Assembly: GCA_910586665.1 (NCBI GenBank)
Contig: CAJUIX010000011.1
Location: 1-64,000 of the forward strand
Length of the DNA: 64,000 nucleotides
Reading direction: 5' to 3'
Source of the DNA: an uncultured Duncaniella sp.
GTDB lineage: Bacteria > Bacteroidota > Bacteroidia > Bacteroidales > Muribaculaceae
Part shown: piece by piece, positions 1-8,320 of the stretch
Position numbering within the stretch: the first letter of the stretch is position 1
Layout: each line of letters starts with the position of its first letter
The notes under the pieces: generated by a model
The model's input: only the letters and a program-made list of their open reading frames with translations
What the model was told of the DNA's origin: nothing
Databases searched by the model: none
Made by a program: the position numbers and the translations under genes

Positions 1-136
1 AGGCCTGCGGCGTAACATAATCGAATGTATTAACTAATTTTTTAAAGATACTTATTTTTTGAAAAATCGTCGTTTAACTTACAAAGTTATAAACTTTTTC
101 CAACACAGGAAACCATGCGCCGAGAAAAGCATGAGT

Positions 137-1033
137 TTATGAATCTATATTACTTCTTCTCAATCCGTTAAGCCGCCCTACATCATCCTTTATCCGATTC
201 ATTGCATCATACTGTTCAAAAGCCGGCTCGGATTTCAAAATGTTTTGCTCAAAGTCCACACCTGTGCCTATGCACAGCTTTTTCCCTATGGAAACAATGG
301 AGTTGTACAGACAATGGCCACGAACATAGAGATATGCATTGTCGACGCCGAGGCCTTTTGCTGCGTAACGAGCGGATTCTTCTTCAAAGTTGAAATCACA
401 ATTTTGCTTGACAACTTCCGCCTCCTTTGCCAGGCCGGATTGCAGACGTTCAAGAAAGGCTCTGCCATTACCGGCTTCATCACCCTTTCGATATGTCAGA
501 GTAATCAACGCTCTGAACTTCTCGCGGTCAAAATCATTCAGTCCCTCACGCTCCTGGTAGAGCATCAGCAGGAATGGTTCGTAGACAATCGCTGAATAAC
601 GCCTTAAAAATTCCACGAAGTCGAATTCAGAGCCTTTGCCTGTAAATTCGTCAAATGTCTCCTGCAAACTTTCGGCAAAGACACAATGGTTTTCCCAGGA
701 ATATGCGTAAGTCTGCAAGATGCCATTTTCAGCAGATATATCCTCATCAAGCAAGTAGCGCAAGTCGCTGTCAATGCACACAAAGAATCTCTGCGAAAGA
801 TAATTCCTGTATTTCAGACACTGCGCGCAACCAGTAGTCTTATTGCCATGTTCATTGACAGTTGCTGTACGAAATTTATAGCGCCCGCCACGGTATCGCG
901 ACAAAATCTTCTGCCAGAACCAAATATCATCCTCGTCTTCGACATGAACCACCGAATCCACCCTGTAGATCTGGGTAGAGGCATCATGACTGCGCGCAGC
1001 CAGCCTATAAAACGCTTCCTTGTCAGCAGCCAT
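137..1033 (-). CDS. DUF4435 (TOPRIM-like) protein, putative defence effector
   Basis: This 298-residue protein has the DUF4435 pattern. An acidic strand-loop HVEDEDDIWFW (residues 30-40) precedes FVCIDSD (84-90), giving the Glu plus Asp-x-Asp arrangement of TOPRIM-like nucleases, followed by YSWENHC (111-117), a motif typical of the family. DUF4435 is the domain of AriB, the effector of the PARIS anti-phage system, which acts with the ATPase AriA. Here the gene starts 7 bases after the stop of an ABC-type ATPase gene in the same direction, the same order as ariA-ariB. No membrane segment or signal peptide is seen. The family assignment is fairly safe. The nuclease activity and the defence role are inferences from motif and gene pairing. 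Confidence 0.75.
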   Translation of the reverse strand: MAADKEAFYRLAARSHDASTQIYRVDSVVHVEDEDDIWFWQKILSRYRGGRYKFRTATVNEHGNKTTGCAQCLKYRNYLSQRFFVCIDSDLRYLLDEDISAENGILQTYAYSWENHCVFAESLQETFDEFTGKGSEFDFVEFLRRYSAIVYEPFLLMLYQEREGLNDFDREKFRALITLTYRKGDEAGNGRAFLERLQSGLAKEAEVVKQNCDFNFEEESARYAAKGLGVDNAYLYVRGHCLYNSIVSIGKKLCIGTGVDFEQNILKSEPAFEQYDAMNRIKDDVGRLNGLRRSNIDS

Positions 1034-1040
1034 AACTCAT

Positions 1041-1814
1041 TCAGCTTTCCAAATCTTCCAAAAACACAATCTTATCCTCCCATCCGTTTGCAAAAATGTT
1101 AGGGGAATGAGTCGTGATAATCAACTGGCACTCAGGGTTAAGTTTCCTAAGCATACTGACGAGGCTGTCCTGCCAGCTTATATGGAGCGAGATTTCAGGT
1201 TCGTCCATAAGGAGCACCGAGGGTTTCTCATCTTGCAAAAATACAGTTGTCAGTATGAGTAGCAGCTGTTTTTCCCCAGAGGAAAGTTGGTCAAGCTGGA
1301 TCAAATCACCATTATTACCCTTTATCGAGAAGGCCAATGTATTTGTCTTGGGATCAATTGATACTTTTTTACCCGTCTCGCCGAAAAGGGAGTCGATTGT
1401 GGAAAAGAAACACTCTATGCGACTACGAATCTTATCAGATTGCTCGGGATAGTTGAGCATCTTCATCCTATAGTCGAAAAAAGAGCTTCCCTCGCCATTC
1501 TGGTTGATGACATATTTCAATTCCTGAAGCAAATTGCTCTCAGTCTTCCGACGCGCATTGGACGGGACGTCAAATGAACGTATGAAGCCCATCGGACTGC
1601 TTATTTCGTTGCCAAAGACCGACTTCACAAGACCCTTCTTCAATTTCTGCCCCGAATAATAGTCATAGATAAGATTAAGCAGTGTGGTCTTTCCGCAACC
1701 GTTGATGCCCACAAGGATATTGACATCGTCGTTGATGCCCTCCCAGCGGATATTGATTCTGTCCCAGAGTCCTTCGACATTGAAAGACCGTATGTATCTC
1801 GACTTATCTTCCAT
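1041..1814 (-). CDS. AAA/ABC-type ATPase paired with DUF4435 protein
   Basis: This 257-residue ATPase has a complete nucleotide-binding set: Walker A GINGCGKT (37-44), ABC signature LSSGEKQ (177-183), Walker B VLLMDEPE (200-207), a conserved SLH (209-211) and a switch His in TTHSP (234-238). It resembles the AAA_15/AAA_21 ATPases that partner TOPRIM, HNH or DUF4435 effectors. The coiled-coil region between Walker A and the signature is short, so it is smaller than typical AriA or OLD ATPases (from memory, usually well over 350 residues). It is the first gene of a two-gene unit with the DUF4435 gene downstream. The likely role is sensor/ATPase of a toxin-like defence pair. An alternative is an uncharacterised RecF/SMC-like ATPase. 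Confidence 0.75.
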   Translation of the reverse strand: MEDKSRYIRSFNVEGLWDRINIRWEGINDDVNILVGINGCGKTTLLNLIYDYYSGQKLKKGLVKSVFGNEISSPMGFIRSFDVPSNARRKTESNLLQELKYVINQNGEGSSFFDYRMKMLNYPEQSDKIRSRIECFFSTIDSLFGETGKKVSIDPKTNTLAFSIKGNNGDLIQLDQLSSGEKQLLLILTTVFLQDEKPSVLLMDEPEISLHISWQDSLVSMLRKLNPECQLIITTHSPNIFANGWEDKIVFLEDLES

Positions 1815-1833
1815 TATATTTCATTTTAAAACA

Positions 1834-1865
1834 CAAAATTATCTTTTTTTCAGCAACAAAACAAT
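1834..1865 (-). promoter_or_regulatory. Candidate promoter of the ATPase/DUF4435 operon
   Basis: On the minus strand a TAATTTTG -7 box (complement of 1834-1841) matches the Bacteroidetes TAnnTTTG consensus. An ATTG at the -33 position lies 20 bases upstream (three of four bases of TTTG). Start of transcription would be about 15-20 bases before the ATPase ATG at 1814. Confidence 0.4.
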
Positions 1866-2001
1866 TAATTGTCTCCAACGGTAGCTTTTTTGTCCCAGAA
1901 AACAACAATCCACATTAGACCAACGTTAAAAATAAGTGAGAAAGTGCGCCTGGGCGACTGTCTCGACCAAAGGTTTCCTCGTTAAAATCAACAAACTATT
2001 T

Positions 2002-2508
2002 ATGGGTACTACTTCAATAGCCTTGGCTATAATACTTGCGATATTCTTCCTCCTCATCATCGGGGGACTGGTACTTACATTTATGTCCAACCGCTATGCC
2101 GTTGTGGCGGCCTATGCGGGTATGCTCGGGATTGCCTTCACCCTCCCGTCTGTCCCGGTGACGGCACTGGTTTTCTGGGGTATAGCGGCGCTTATCGTCA
2201 TAGCCCTCGGCCATATGCTGCCCAAGGCGGTCGTCGACTCGCGCCGGGGCGTGGGCTACATAGCCGGCGCGGCCCTCGCGGGAGCCTTCGTCGGCATGGT
2301 CATATCGCACGGATGGATGATTATAGGCGCGGTGGCCGGTGCCATACTCGGAGGGATAGCCTACAGCCGCACTCCGGCAGGAAAAGTAATGGAATTTCCT
2401 TCTTCCAAATTTTTAAACTATCTTTGTGCCAAAGGTCTTCCGGCAATCATCATTATCTGTATCATCGGCACCTGCCTACAGTGGATTACCCTGATGATGT
2501 TGGTCTGA
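2002..2508 (+). CDS. Hypothetical multi-pass membrane protein
   Basis: A 168-residue, very hydrophobic protein of unknown function. About six membrane segments can be seen, roughly residues 5-26, 33-50, 54-72, 84-103, 106-122 and 147-167, with glycine-rich AGAALAGAF and GAVAGAILGG stretches that suggest tight helix packing. A charged loop DSRRG follows residue 79. I chose the ATG at 2002 rather than an in-frame start 66 bases upstream, because the upstream 22 residues are polar and do not look like part of the fold. A DUF4919 gene follows 42 bases downstream on the same strand. I do not recognise a named family with certainty; a DUF456-like protein is one possibility. Confidence 0.6.
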   Translation: MGTTSIALAIILAIFFLLIIGGLVLTFMSNRYAVVAAYAGMLGIAFTLPSVPVTALVFWGIAALIVIALGHMLPKAVVDSRRGVGYIAGAALAGAFVGMVISHGWMIIGAVAGAILGGIAYSRTPAGKVMEFPSSKFLNYLCAKGLPAIIIICIIGTCLQWITLMMLV

Positions 2509-2550
2509 GACCGTCAAGCTAATCCTCAACCCACTAACCAGGCAAACAAC

Positions 2551-3255
2551 ATGCGTCTTATAATATCACTATTCGTCACCCTGCTCCTCGCCTCGACCGG
2601 GGCGGTCGCACAGATCAACAAGCTCAAGCGCGAGAAGCCCGACCTCGACAAAATCCGCCTCGAGACCCTCGACAGCAAGTCGCCATATTACTATCCCCGC
2701 CTCATGCAGGAGTTTCAGCGCAACGACACGCTGATGAAAATCGACAAATACCGCCACCTCTACCTCGGCTACATGTTTCAGGAGGACTACAACCCCTACC
2801 GCTCCTCGCAGCGCGACATCAAATACAATGTCCTCAACCGCTCCAACAAGCTGACGCGCCAGGAGTGTGACTCCGTCATAGCCTACGCCGAAAAGGCCCT
2901 TGCCGACAATCCCTTCAACCTCGGCGAAATGGTGATGCTAATCAACGCCCTCCGCGAAAAGGGGAAGACAAACCTCGCAAACATATGGCAATACAAGCTC
3001 AACTACCTGCTCATGGCCATAGTATCCACCGGCACGGGACAGGACGAGGAAAACGCATGGTATGTCATCGAGCCGCAACATGAGTATGTCCTGCTCAACA
3101 TGATGGACTACACCGTCGACGACCACGTCTTCTACGACCCTTCCTACGAATACATCACTGTCAAGGACTCCGCGGGCAAGAAGAAGGGAGGCTTCTATTT
3201 CAACATTGGGCCTCTGCTCAAAGAATATTACCGCAAACACCCCGACGAGCTCTGA
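2551..3255 (+). CDS. DUF4919 family secreted protein
   Basis: A 234-residue protein with an N-terminal signal peptide (about residues 1-20, ending near VAQ). The body has the DUF4919 hallmark of Bacteroidales proteins: a YYYPRLMQEF motif, then a YRHLYLGYMFQEDYNPYR block (from about residue 67) and a helical second half resembling TPR repeats. The function of the family is unknown. It is probably exported to the periplasm or outer membrane. It lies 45 bases upstream of the GH3-like gene on the same strand, so co-transcription is likely. Confidence 0.75.
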   Translation: MRLIISLFVTLLLASTGAVAQINKLKREKPDLDKIRLETLDSKSPYYYPRLMQEFQRNDTLMKIDKYRHLYLGYMFQEDYNPYRSSQRDIKYNVLNRSNKLTRQECDSVIAYAEKALADNPFNLGEMVMLINALREKGKTNLANIWQYKLNYLLMAIVSTGTGQDEENAWYVIEPQHEYVLLNMMDYTVDDHVFYDPSYEYITVKDSAGKKKGGFYFNIGPLLKEYYRKHPDEL

Positions 3256-3300
3256 CCCCCGCAGCCCGGCTGTCATGACGACTAAAATACTATACGACAA

Positions 3301-4812
3301 ATGAATTTCACCCCCTTCGCACGCCTGCTGTTCAAGCACAGGGTCGACGCCTCGCTCTCATGGAGGGGCGACACACGCGGCGTACAACTCCGGGAACTCG
3401 ACCGGCTCCTGGGCGCTCTGCGCCAGACCCGATGGGGTGCTGAATACGGCCTCTCGCAGGCCCGGAGCTACGACGACTTCCGCCGCGCTCTGCCCGTCCC
3501 CGTCCCCTACGCCTCGCTACGACCCTGGGTCATGAGAATGATTAATGGAGAGAGGGACGTACTCTGGCCGGGGCTGACACGCAACTTCGCCCAGTCGTCT
3601 GGCACCTCCGACGGCAAGAGCAAATACATCCCCGTCACCCCCGAGTCCTTCCGGCGCTCGCACTACAGAGGCGGCTCCGACGTAGTGGCCCACTATCTCA
3701 ACCTCTACCCCGACAGCCGCATCTTCTCAGGCAAGAGCTTCATCCTCGGAGGAAGCTTTGCCAACGAACTGCAACTCAAAGCGGGAGCCAGGGTGGGCGA
3801 CCTCTCGGCCAACCTCATTGACAATATAAACCCAATCGCCAACCTTTTCCGCGTCCCCTCGAAGTCGACAGCCCTCTTGGAGGACTGGGCCGTCAAGCTC
3901 CCGGCCCTCGTCGAAGCCTCGGCAGGGGAGGACATCACCAACATCTCAGGGGTCCCATCGTGGTTCCTGACGGTGCTTAAGAAGGTGATAGAGAGCCGCG
4001 GGGCGACGACAATCCACGACGTCTGGCCCAATCTCGAAGTCTTCTTCCACGGGGGCATCTCTATGGAGCCTTACCGCGAGCAGTACAGTCACATAACCGC
4101 CCCGCGGATGCGCTACCTCGAATGTTACAACGCCTCCGAGGGCTTCTTCGCGCTCCAAAACGCCGTCGACGATCGCTCGATGCTCCTGCTGCTCGACTGC
4201 GGCACCTTCTTCGAATTCATCCCCATAGAGGATGCCGACTCCGACCGCCCCGAAATCATCCCCGCATGGGAGGTGGAGGAGGGGGAGATCTATGCAATGG
4301 TCATCAGCTCATGTAACGGTCTTTGGCGCTACCCGCTCGGCGACACCGTCCGCATCGAGAGCGTCGATCCGCTGAAAATCACCATATCGGGGCGCACCAA
4401 GAGCTACATCAACGCCTTCGGCGAGGAGCTGATGGTGCAGAACGCCGAGGCCGCGCTCACCCGCGTGTGCCGCGAGCTTGACTGCGAGATAGCCAACTAC
4501 ACGGCTGCCCCCGTATATGCCTCGGACCACTCGCGCGGACGCCATGAATGGCTAATCGAATTCAACCGCGAACCGGCCTCGCTCAGCGAGTTTGCCACCC
4601 GGCTCGACCTCGCCCTCCAGAGCGAGAACAGCGACTATGAAGCCAAACGCAGCCACGGCATCTTCCTCGACCCCCTCACAGTCATCCCCGGCAAGAATGG
4701 AGTATTTGACCGCTGGCTCGCCTCGACCGGCAAGCTCGGCGGCCAGCGCAAGGTTCCCCGGCTCTCCAACTCCCGCCACCCGATTGACGAAATATTAAAA
4801 TTCAATAGTTAA
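3301..4812 (+). CDS. GH3-family adenylating enzyme (acyl-acid amido synthetase-like)
   Basis: At 503 residues this matches the length of the bacterial GH3 family, relatives of plant enzymes that adenylate a carboxylic acid and couple it to an amino acid. The ATP-binding loop SSGTSDGKSKYIPV (99-112) is intact. A YNASEGFFA motif near residue 280 corresponds to the GH3 Y-x-x-SEG signature, and LWRYPLGDTVR (about residues 340-350) is the conserved ANL-type motif with the ribose-binding Asp. The natural substrate of bacterial GH3 proteins is unknown. No signal peptide is present, so it is cytoplasmic. It sits between a DUF4919 gene (45 bases) and an alkaline phosphatase gene (28 bases) in one probable operon. 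Confidence 0.85.
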   Translation: MNFTPFARLLFKHRVDASLSWRGDTRGVQLRELDRLLGALRQTRWGAEYGLSQARSYDDFRRALPVPVPYASLRPWVMRMINGERDVLWPGLTRNFAQSSGTSDGKSKYIPVTPESFRRSHYRGGSDVVAHYLNLYPDSRIFSGKSFILGGSFANELQLKAGARVGDLSANLIDNINPIANLFRVPSKSTALLEDWAVKLPALVEASAGEDITNISGVPSWFLTVLKKVIESRGATTIHDVWPNLEVFFHGGISMEPYREQYSHITAPRMRYLECYNASEGFFALQNAVDDRSMLLLLDCGTFFEFIPIEDADSDRPEIIPAWEVEEGEIYAMVISSCNGLWRYPLGDTVRIESVDPLKITISGRTKSYINAFGEELMVQNAEAALTRVCRELDCEIANYTAAPVYASDHSRGRHEWLIEFNREPASLSEFATRLDLALQSENSDYEAKRSHGIFLDPLTVIPGKNGVFDRWLASTGKLGGQRKVPRLSNSRHPIDEILKFNS

Positions 4813-4840
4813 AAAACCATAAAACAATACTTACGACTCC

Positions 4841-6229
4841 ATGAAACACAGGTTTACCTCAGCTCTCGCAGCCCTGTTCGCAAGCACGGCTCTCTTCGCC
4901 GCACAGCCAAAGTATATCTTCTACTACATCGGTGACGGCATGGGAATGGGACAGGTAATGGGCGCCGAAGCCTACAACCGCACTGTCCTCGGCAACACCG
5001 ACAATCTCCTCATGATGCAGTTCCCGGTTGCATCCGTGGCCACATCCTACTCCGCCTCCTCCCCGGTAACCGACTCCGCTGCGGCAGGCACGGCCCTCGC
5101 TTCAGGCAACAAGACCCGCAACGGTATGCTCGGCGTCACCCCCGACACCACGGCCGTGACCTCGATAGCCAAGACACTCTTTGACGACGGCTACGGCGTG
5201 GGCCTCGTCACCTCCGTCTACCCCGACGACGCCAATCCCGGAGCCTTCTATGCCCACGTCCCCTCCCGCTCGATGTACTACGAAATCGGCAAGGAGGCAG
5301 CCTCCTGCGGCTACGACTTCATCGGTGGCTCCAACCTCCGCGGCACCCGCGACAAGAAGACCAAGCAGCCCACCGACCTTCTCGAAATCTTTGCCGAAAA
5401 CAATGTCCGCGTCATCCGCGGGGCAGAAGGGATGGACACCATCACCTCCCGCCGCGTCCTCATGCTCTCGCCCGACTCGGTCCGCATATCCAACATCGGC
5501 TTCACCATCGACTCAATCCCCGGGGCGCTGACCCTCCCGGTCATGACAGAAGCATGTCTGAAACATCTCCAGCGCAACGGCCGCGACCGCTTCTTCATGA
5601 TGGTCGAGGGGGGCAATATTGACCATGCCGGCCATGCCAACGACGGCGGCACAGTCATCAAGGAGGTGATCAACTTCCAGGAAGCCCTCAAGATTGCCTA
5701 CGATTTCTATCTCGCGCACCCCGACGAGACACTCATCGTCGTGACAGCCGACCACGAGACCGGCGGCATGGGCCTTGCGAACAACTCCGTGGGCTACAAT
5801 CTCAAACTCCACTACTACGACCACCAGAAAATCTCCAAAGACGAGTTTTCGGACTACTGCCGCTCGCTCCTCAACTCGCGCCGCGTCTACAAATGGGACG
5901 ACATGAAGGAATTCCTCACCGAGAAGCTCGGATTCTGGACCCATGTCCCCGTGACCGAACAGCAGACCGAGCAGCTCAAGGAACTGTTTGACCGCTGCGT
6001 CGTGCGCCGCGAGGGTGTCGACACCAAGACACTCTACAACAACTTCAGCGAGTTTGCCGTAAAAGTCTTCAACGTCCTCGACAGCTTCACGGGCCTCGGC
6101 TGGACCACCGGCGGACACACCGGCGGCCTCGTCCCCGTCTATGCAATCGGTGTCGGAGCCGAAAAATTCGCATCCTTCAACGACAACACCGATATCCCCA
6201 AAATCATAATGGAAATCGCAGGGAAGTAA
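4841..6229 (+). CDS. Alkaline phosphatase, secreted
   Basis: A 462-residue alkaline phosphatase superfamily enzyme that releases phosphate from monoesters in the periplasm. Residues 1-21 form a signal peptide. The metal ligand Asp is in YIGDGMGMGQ (29-38), and the nucleophile Ser79 is in the classic VTDSAAAGTALASG block. Further metal sites are visible as NIDHAGHAND (near 261-270), ADHETGGMG (near 303-311) and the C-terminal GGHTGG. It is the last gene before a strong hairpin terminator at 6274-6320, so it probably ends the operon that starts near 2002. Regulation by phosphate cannot be seen. Confidence 0.9.
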   Translation: MKHRFTSALAALFASTALFAAQPKYIFYYIGDGMGMGQVMGAEAYNRTVLGNTDNLLMMQFPVASVATSYSASSPVTDSAAAGTALASGNKTRNGMLGVTPDTTAVTSIAKTLFDDGYGVGLVTSVYPDDANPGAFYAHVPSRSMYYEIGKEAASCGYDFIGGSNLRGTRDKKTKQPTDLLEIFAENNVRVIRGAEGMDTITSRRVLMLSPDSVRISNIGFTIDSIPGALTLPVMTEACLKHLQRNGRDRFFMMVEGGNIDHAGHANDGGTVIKEVINFQEALKIAYDFYLAHPDETLIVVTADHETGGMGLANNSVGYNLKLHYYDHQKISKDEFSDYCRSLLNSRRVYKWDDMKEFLTEKLGFWTHVPVTEQQTEQLKELFDRCVVRREGVDTKTLYNNFSEFAVKVFNVLDSFTGLGWTTGGHTGGLVPVYAIGVGAEKFASFNDNTDIPKIIMEIAGK

Positions 6230-6273
6230 GAGTATTTAAAACCTTTTAAAACAAATAGGTCGAAGACCTTTAG

Positions 6274-6320
6274 CAAGAGAAACCCCAGGCATCGCTTCGC
6301 TTACCCTGGGGTTTCTCTTG
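6274..6320 (+). terminator. Strong hairpin terminator after alkaline phosphatase
   Basis: Perfect 16-base arms CAAGAGAAACCCCAGG (6274-6289) and its complement (6305-6320) flank a 15-base loop. The right arm ends in a T-rich stretch. Two smaller hairpins flank it: AGGTC/GACCT around 6257-6269 and GACTC/GAGTC around 6325-6337. Confidence 0.75.
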
Positions 6321-6358
6321 TTCAGACTCTTCGAGTCATTTATGGAACAGGCATCAAA

Positions 6359-6390
6359 TTTGCTATACACGTCCAAAATCACTAATTTTG
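6359..6390 (+). promoter_or_regulatory. Promoter of the recF operon
   Basis: A textbook Bacteroidetes promoter: TTTG at 6359-6362, a 20-base spacer, then TAATTTTG at 6383-6390. The recF ATG is 25 bases downstream of the -7 box. Confidence 0.7.
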
Positions 6391-6415
6391 CAAAGAAATC
6401 ATTGACTGATGCACG

Positions 6416-7519
6416 ATGAAACTTGAGGAACTGACACTTACCAATTTCAAAAACATCCCGGAGGCGCGGCTTGAGCTTTCGGGGAAAGTCAACTGCTTCC
6501 TCGGCAACAACGGTATGGGCAAGAGCAACATGCTGGATGCCATATACTTTCTCAGCTTCTGCAAAAGTTTCTCGCGCATCCCCGACAAGATGCTCATACG
6601 CCGCGGCGAGGACTTCGCCATAGCCCGCGGGCGCTATGTCCGCAAAGGCATTGACGAGGAACTGACCCTCGGCCTCTCCGTCACACGGCGCAAGACCCTC
6701 AAACGTGGCGGCAAGGAGTATGACCGCCTCAGCTCCCACATAGGGAGCTTCCCCTTGGTCATGGTGGCCCCGCAGGACATCGACCTCATCCGCGAGAGCG
6801 GCGAGGAGAGGCGCCACTGGATGGACGTGGTCATTTCGCAGAGTGACCCCGTATACCTCGACCACCTCATACGCTACACCCGCTCCCTCGAACAGCGCAA
6901 CCGCCTGCTGCGCGAGGGTTGCGTGGATGCCAACCTTTATGCCGCCCTCGAATCGGTCATGGACATGGCTGCAACATACATCCACGCCGTCCGCAGCCGC
7001 CGGATAGCGGAGCTGACAGAAATTTTCGACAGATACTACGAGGCAATAGCCGGCAGCGGCGAGAAGGTCAGCCTCAGTTACCAGAGCGGCCTCAACCGCG
7101 AGGGAACCGACATGCAGAAACTCCTCGACGAGGCGCGACGCCATGACGAGATTGTCAAGCACACCTCCGTCGGCATCCACCGCGACGACATAGGCATGGA
7201 GCTCGACGGCATGCCAATGCGCCGCATCGGCTCCCAGGGGCAGTGCAAAACCTTCACCATAGCCCTGCGCCTCGCGCAATACGACTTCCTCCACAGCGCC
7301 ACCGGGATGCGCCCCTTGCTCCTCCTCGACGACATCTTTGACAAGCTCGACGCCTCGCGGGTGGAGCGCATAATGGAGCTTGTCACCTCCGAAAGCTTCG
7401 GACAGATATTCATCACCGACACCAACCGCACCCACCTCGACGAAATCATGCGCCGCACAGGTGGCGACTACAGGATGTGGAGTGTCAGGGACGGAATTTT
7501 TACCCCTACCGAGCCATGA
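6416..7519 (+). CDS. recF: DNA replication and repair protein RecF
   Basis: A full-length RecF (367 residues), the ABC-type ATPase that helps load RecA at gaps and stalled forks. It starts with the typical KLEELTLTNFKN, has Walker A GNNGMGKS (30-37), a signature-like GSQGQ (about residues 271-275) and Walker B LLLLDDIFDKLD near residue 302. It is the first gene of a five-gene run (recF, DUF721, thioesterase, rRNA methyltransferase, trmD) with overlaps or short gaps and a good promoter immediately upstream. The stop overlaps the next start as ATGA. Confidence 0.95.
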   Translation: MKLEELTLTNFKNIPEARLELSGKVNCFLGNNGMGKSNMLDAIYFLSFCKSFSRIPDKMLIRRGEDFAIARGRYVRKGIDEELTLGLSVTRRKTLKRGGKEYDRLSSHIGSFPLVMVAPQDIDLIRESGEERRHWMDVVISQSDPVYLDHLIRYTRSLEQRNRLLREGCVDANLYAALESVMDMAATYIHAVRSRRIAELTEIFDRYYEAIAGSGEKVSLSYQSGLNREGTDMQKLLDEARRHDEIVKHTSVGIHRDDIGMELDGMPMRRIGSQGQCKTFTIALRLAQYDFLHSATGMRPLLLLDDIFDKLDASRVERIMELVTSESFGQIFITDTNRTHLDEIMRRTGGDYRMWSVRDGIFTPTEP

Positions 7520-7806
7520 AACGCACTTATCCCAAACTCATAGGAGGAATCATCGACGAGGCGCTTGACCGCGCCGGACTCACCGACACACTCAACGAGC
7601 AGCGTGCCTCGGCCGCGTGGGTCGACGTCGTAGGGCCGGCCATAAACCGCTACACCACCCGCCGATATGTCGAGCAGGGGGTCCTGCACGTCTATCTCAC
7701 CTCCGCTCCCCTCAAAAACGAGCTTTCATTCAACCGCGACCGTCTCATCACGGCCATAAACCGCATAGTCGGCACGGACGTTATTAACGATGTTCACTTT
7801 CATTAA
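7516..7806 (+). CDS. DUF721 / DciA-like protein
   Basis: A 96-residue DUF721 protein. The start at 7516 is chosen because its ATG overlaps the recF stop by four bases (ATGA) and the protein then begins MKRTYPKLIGGII. The family pattern is an amphipathic start, a W-x-x-V-G-P core (WVDVVGP), a basic YTTRRYV region and an L-K-N-E-L strand. DUF721 includes DciA, the helicase loader or regulator of bacteria that lack DnaC/DnaI. Coupling to recF fits a replication role, but the helicase function is inferred from the family. Confidence 0.8.
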   Translation: MKRTYPKLIGGIIDEALDRAGLTDTLNEQRASAAWVDVVGPAINRYTTRRYVEQGVLHVYLTSAPLKNELSFNRDRLITAINRIVGTDVINDVHFH

Positions 7807-7821
7807 TCCAATAGTATAACG

Positions 7822-8295
7822 ATGAGTACGACAAACCGTTGCGAGGCTTCGGAAGTTGAAAAATTCCGCCACCACCTCCCGCTCCAGATGAGGTTTAACG
7901 ACATCGACCTGCTCGGCCACCTCAACAACAGCGTCTATCTCACACTCATGGACCTCGCCAAGGCACGCTACTTCCGCGAGGTCAACGGTGCCGAGGTCGA
8001 CATCAGGGAAATCGGCGTGGTGATAGTCAATATAAATGCCAATTTCTGCATCCCGACCTTCTTCGACGAGGAAATAGAGGCCGAGACAGCAGTCTTCGAG
8101 ATAGGGGAGAAGAGCATCATACTCGAACAGAAAATCTACTCCGTCCCCGACCACCAGGTCAAGTGCACCTGCCGCACAGTCATGGCCGGTTTCGACATAA
8201 AGACCAACACTGCCATGCCGATTTCCGAGGAGTGGATAAAGAAATTCGAGGCCTATGAGGGTCGCCCACTCCGCAGAGCCAAGAAAAAAGCATAG
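7822..8295 (+). CDS. Acyl-CoA thioesterase, 4HBT hotdog fold (YbgC-like)
   Basis: A 157-residue single-domain hotdog thioesterase. The 4HBT active-site segment MRFNDIDLLGHLNNSVYL (23-40) is intact, with the catalytic acid at Asp27 or Asp29 and the helix-capping HLNN. A HLPLQMRF strand precedes it. The substrate is not predictable; related proteins hydrolyse acyl-CoA or 4-hydroxybenzoyl-CoA type thioesters. It lies 15 bases after the DUF721 gene and 25 bases before the rRNA methyltransferase gene, inside the recF operon. Confidence 0.85.
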   Translation: MSTTNRCEASEVEKFRHHLPLQMRFNDIDLLGHLNNSVYLTLMDLAKARYFREVNGAEVDIREIGVVIVNINANFCIPTFFDEEIEAETAVFEIGEKSIILEQKIYSVPDHQVKCTCRTVMAGFDIKTNTAMPISEEWIKKFEAYEGRPLRRAKKKA

Positions 8296-8320
8296 ATAAA
8301 CATTATTTTCAGCCCCTACT

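Noticed and set aside
1..136. The left edge, checked for a further gene.
   Set aside because: AT-rich with no supported frame or structure; it may belong to the unseen flank.
6236..7435. A long minus-strand open frame antisense to recF.
   Set aside because: It lies wholly opposite a complete recF, has no recognisable domain, and its composition (many V, A, E, D) is that expected from the reverse of GC-rich codons.
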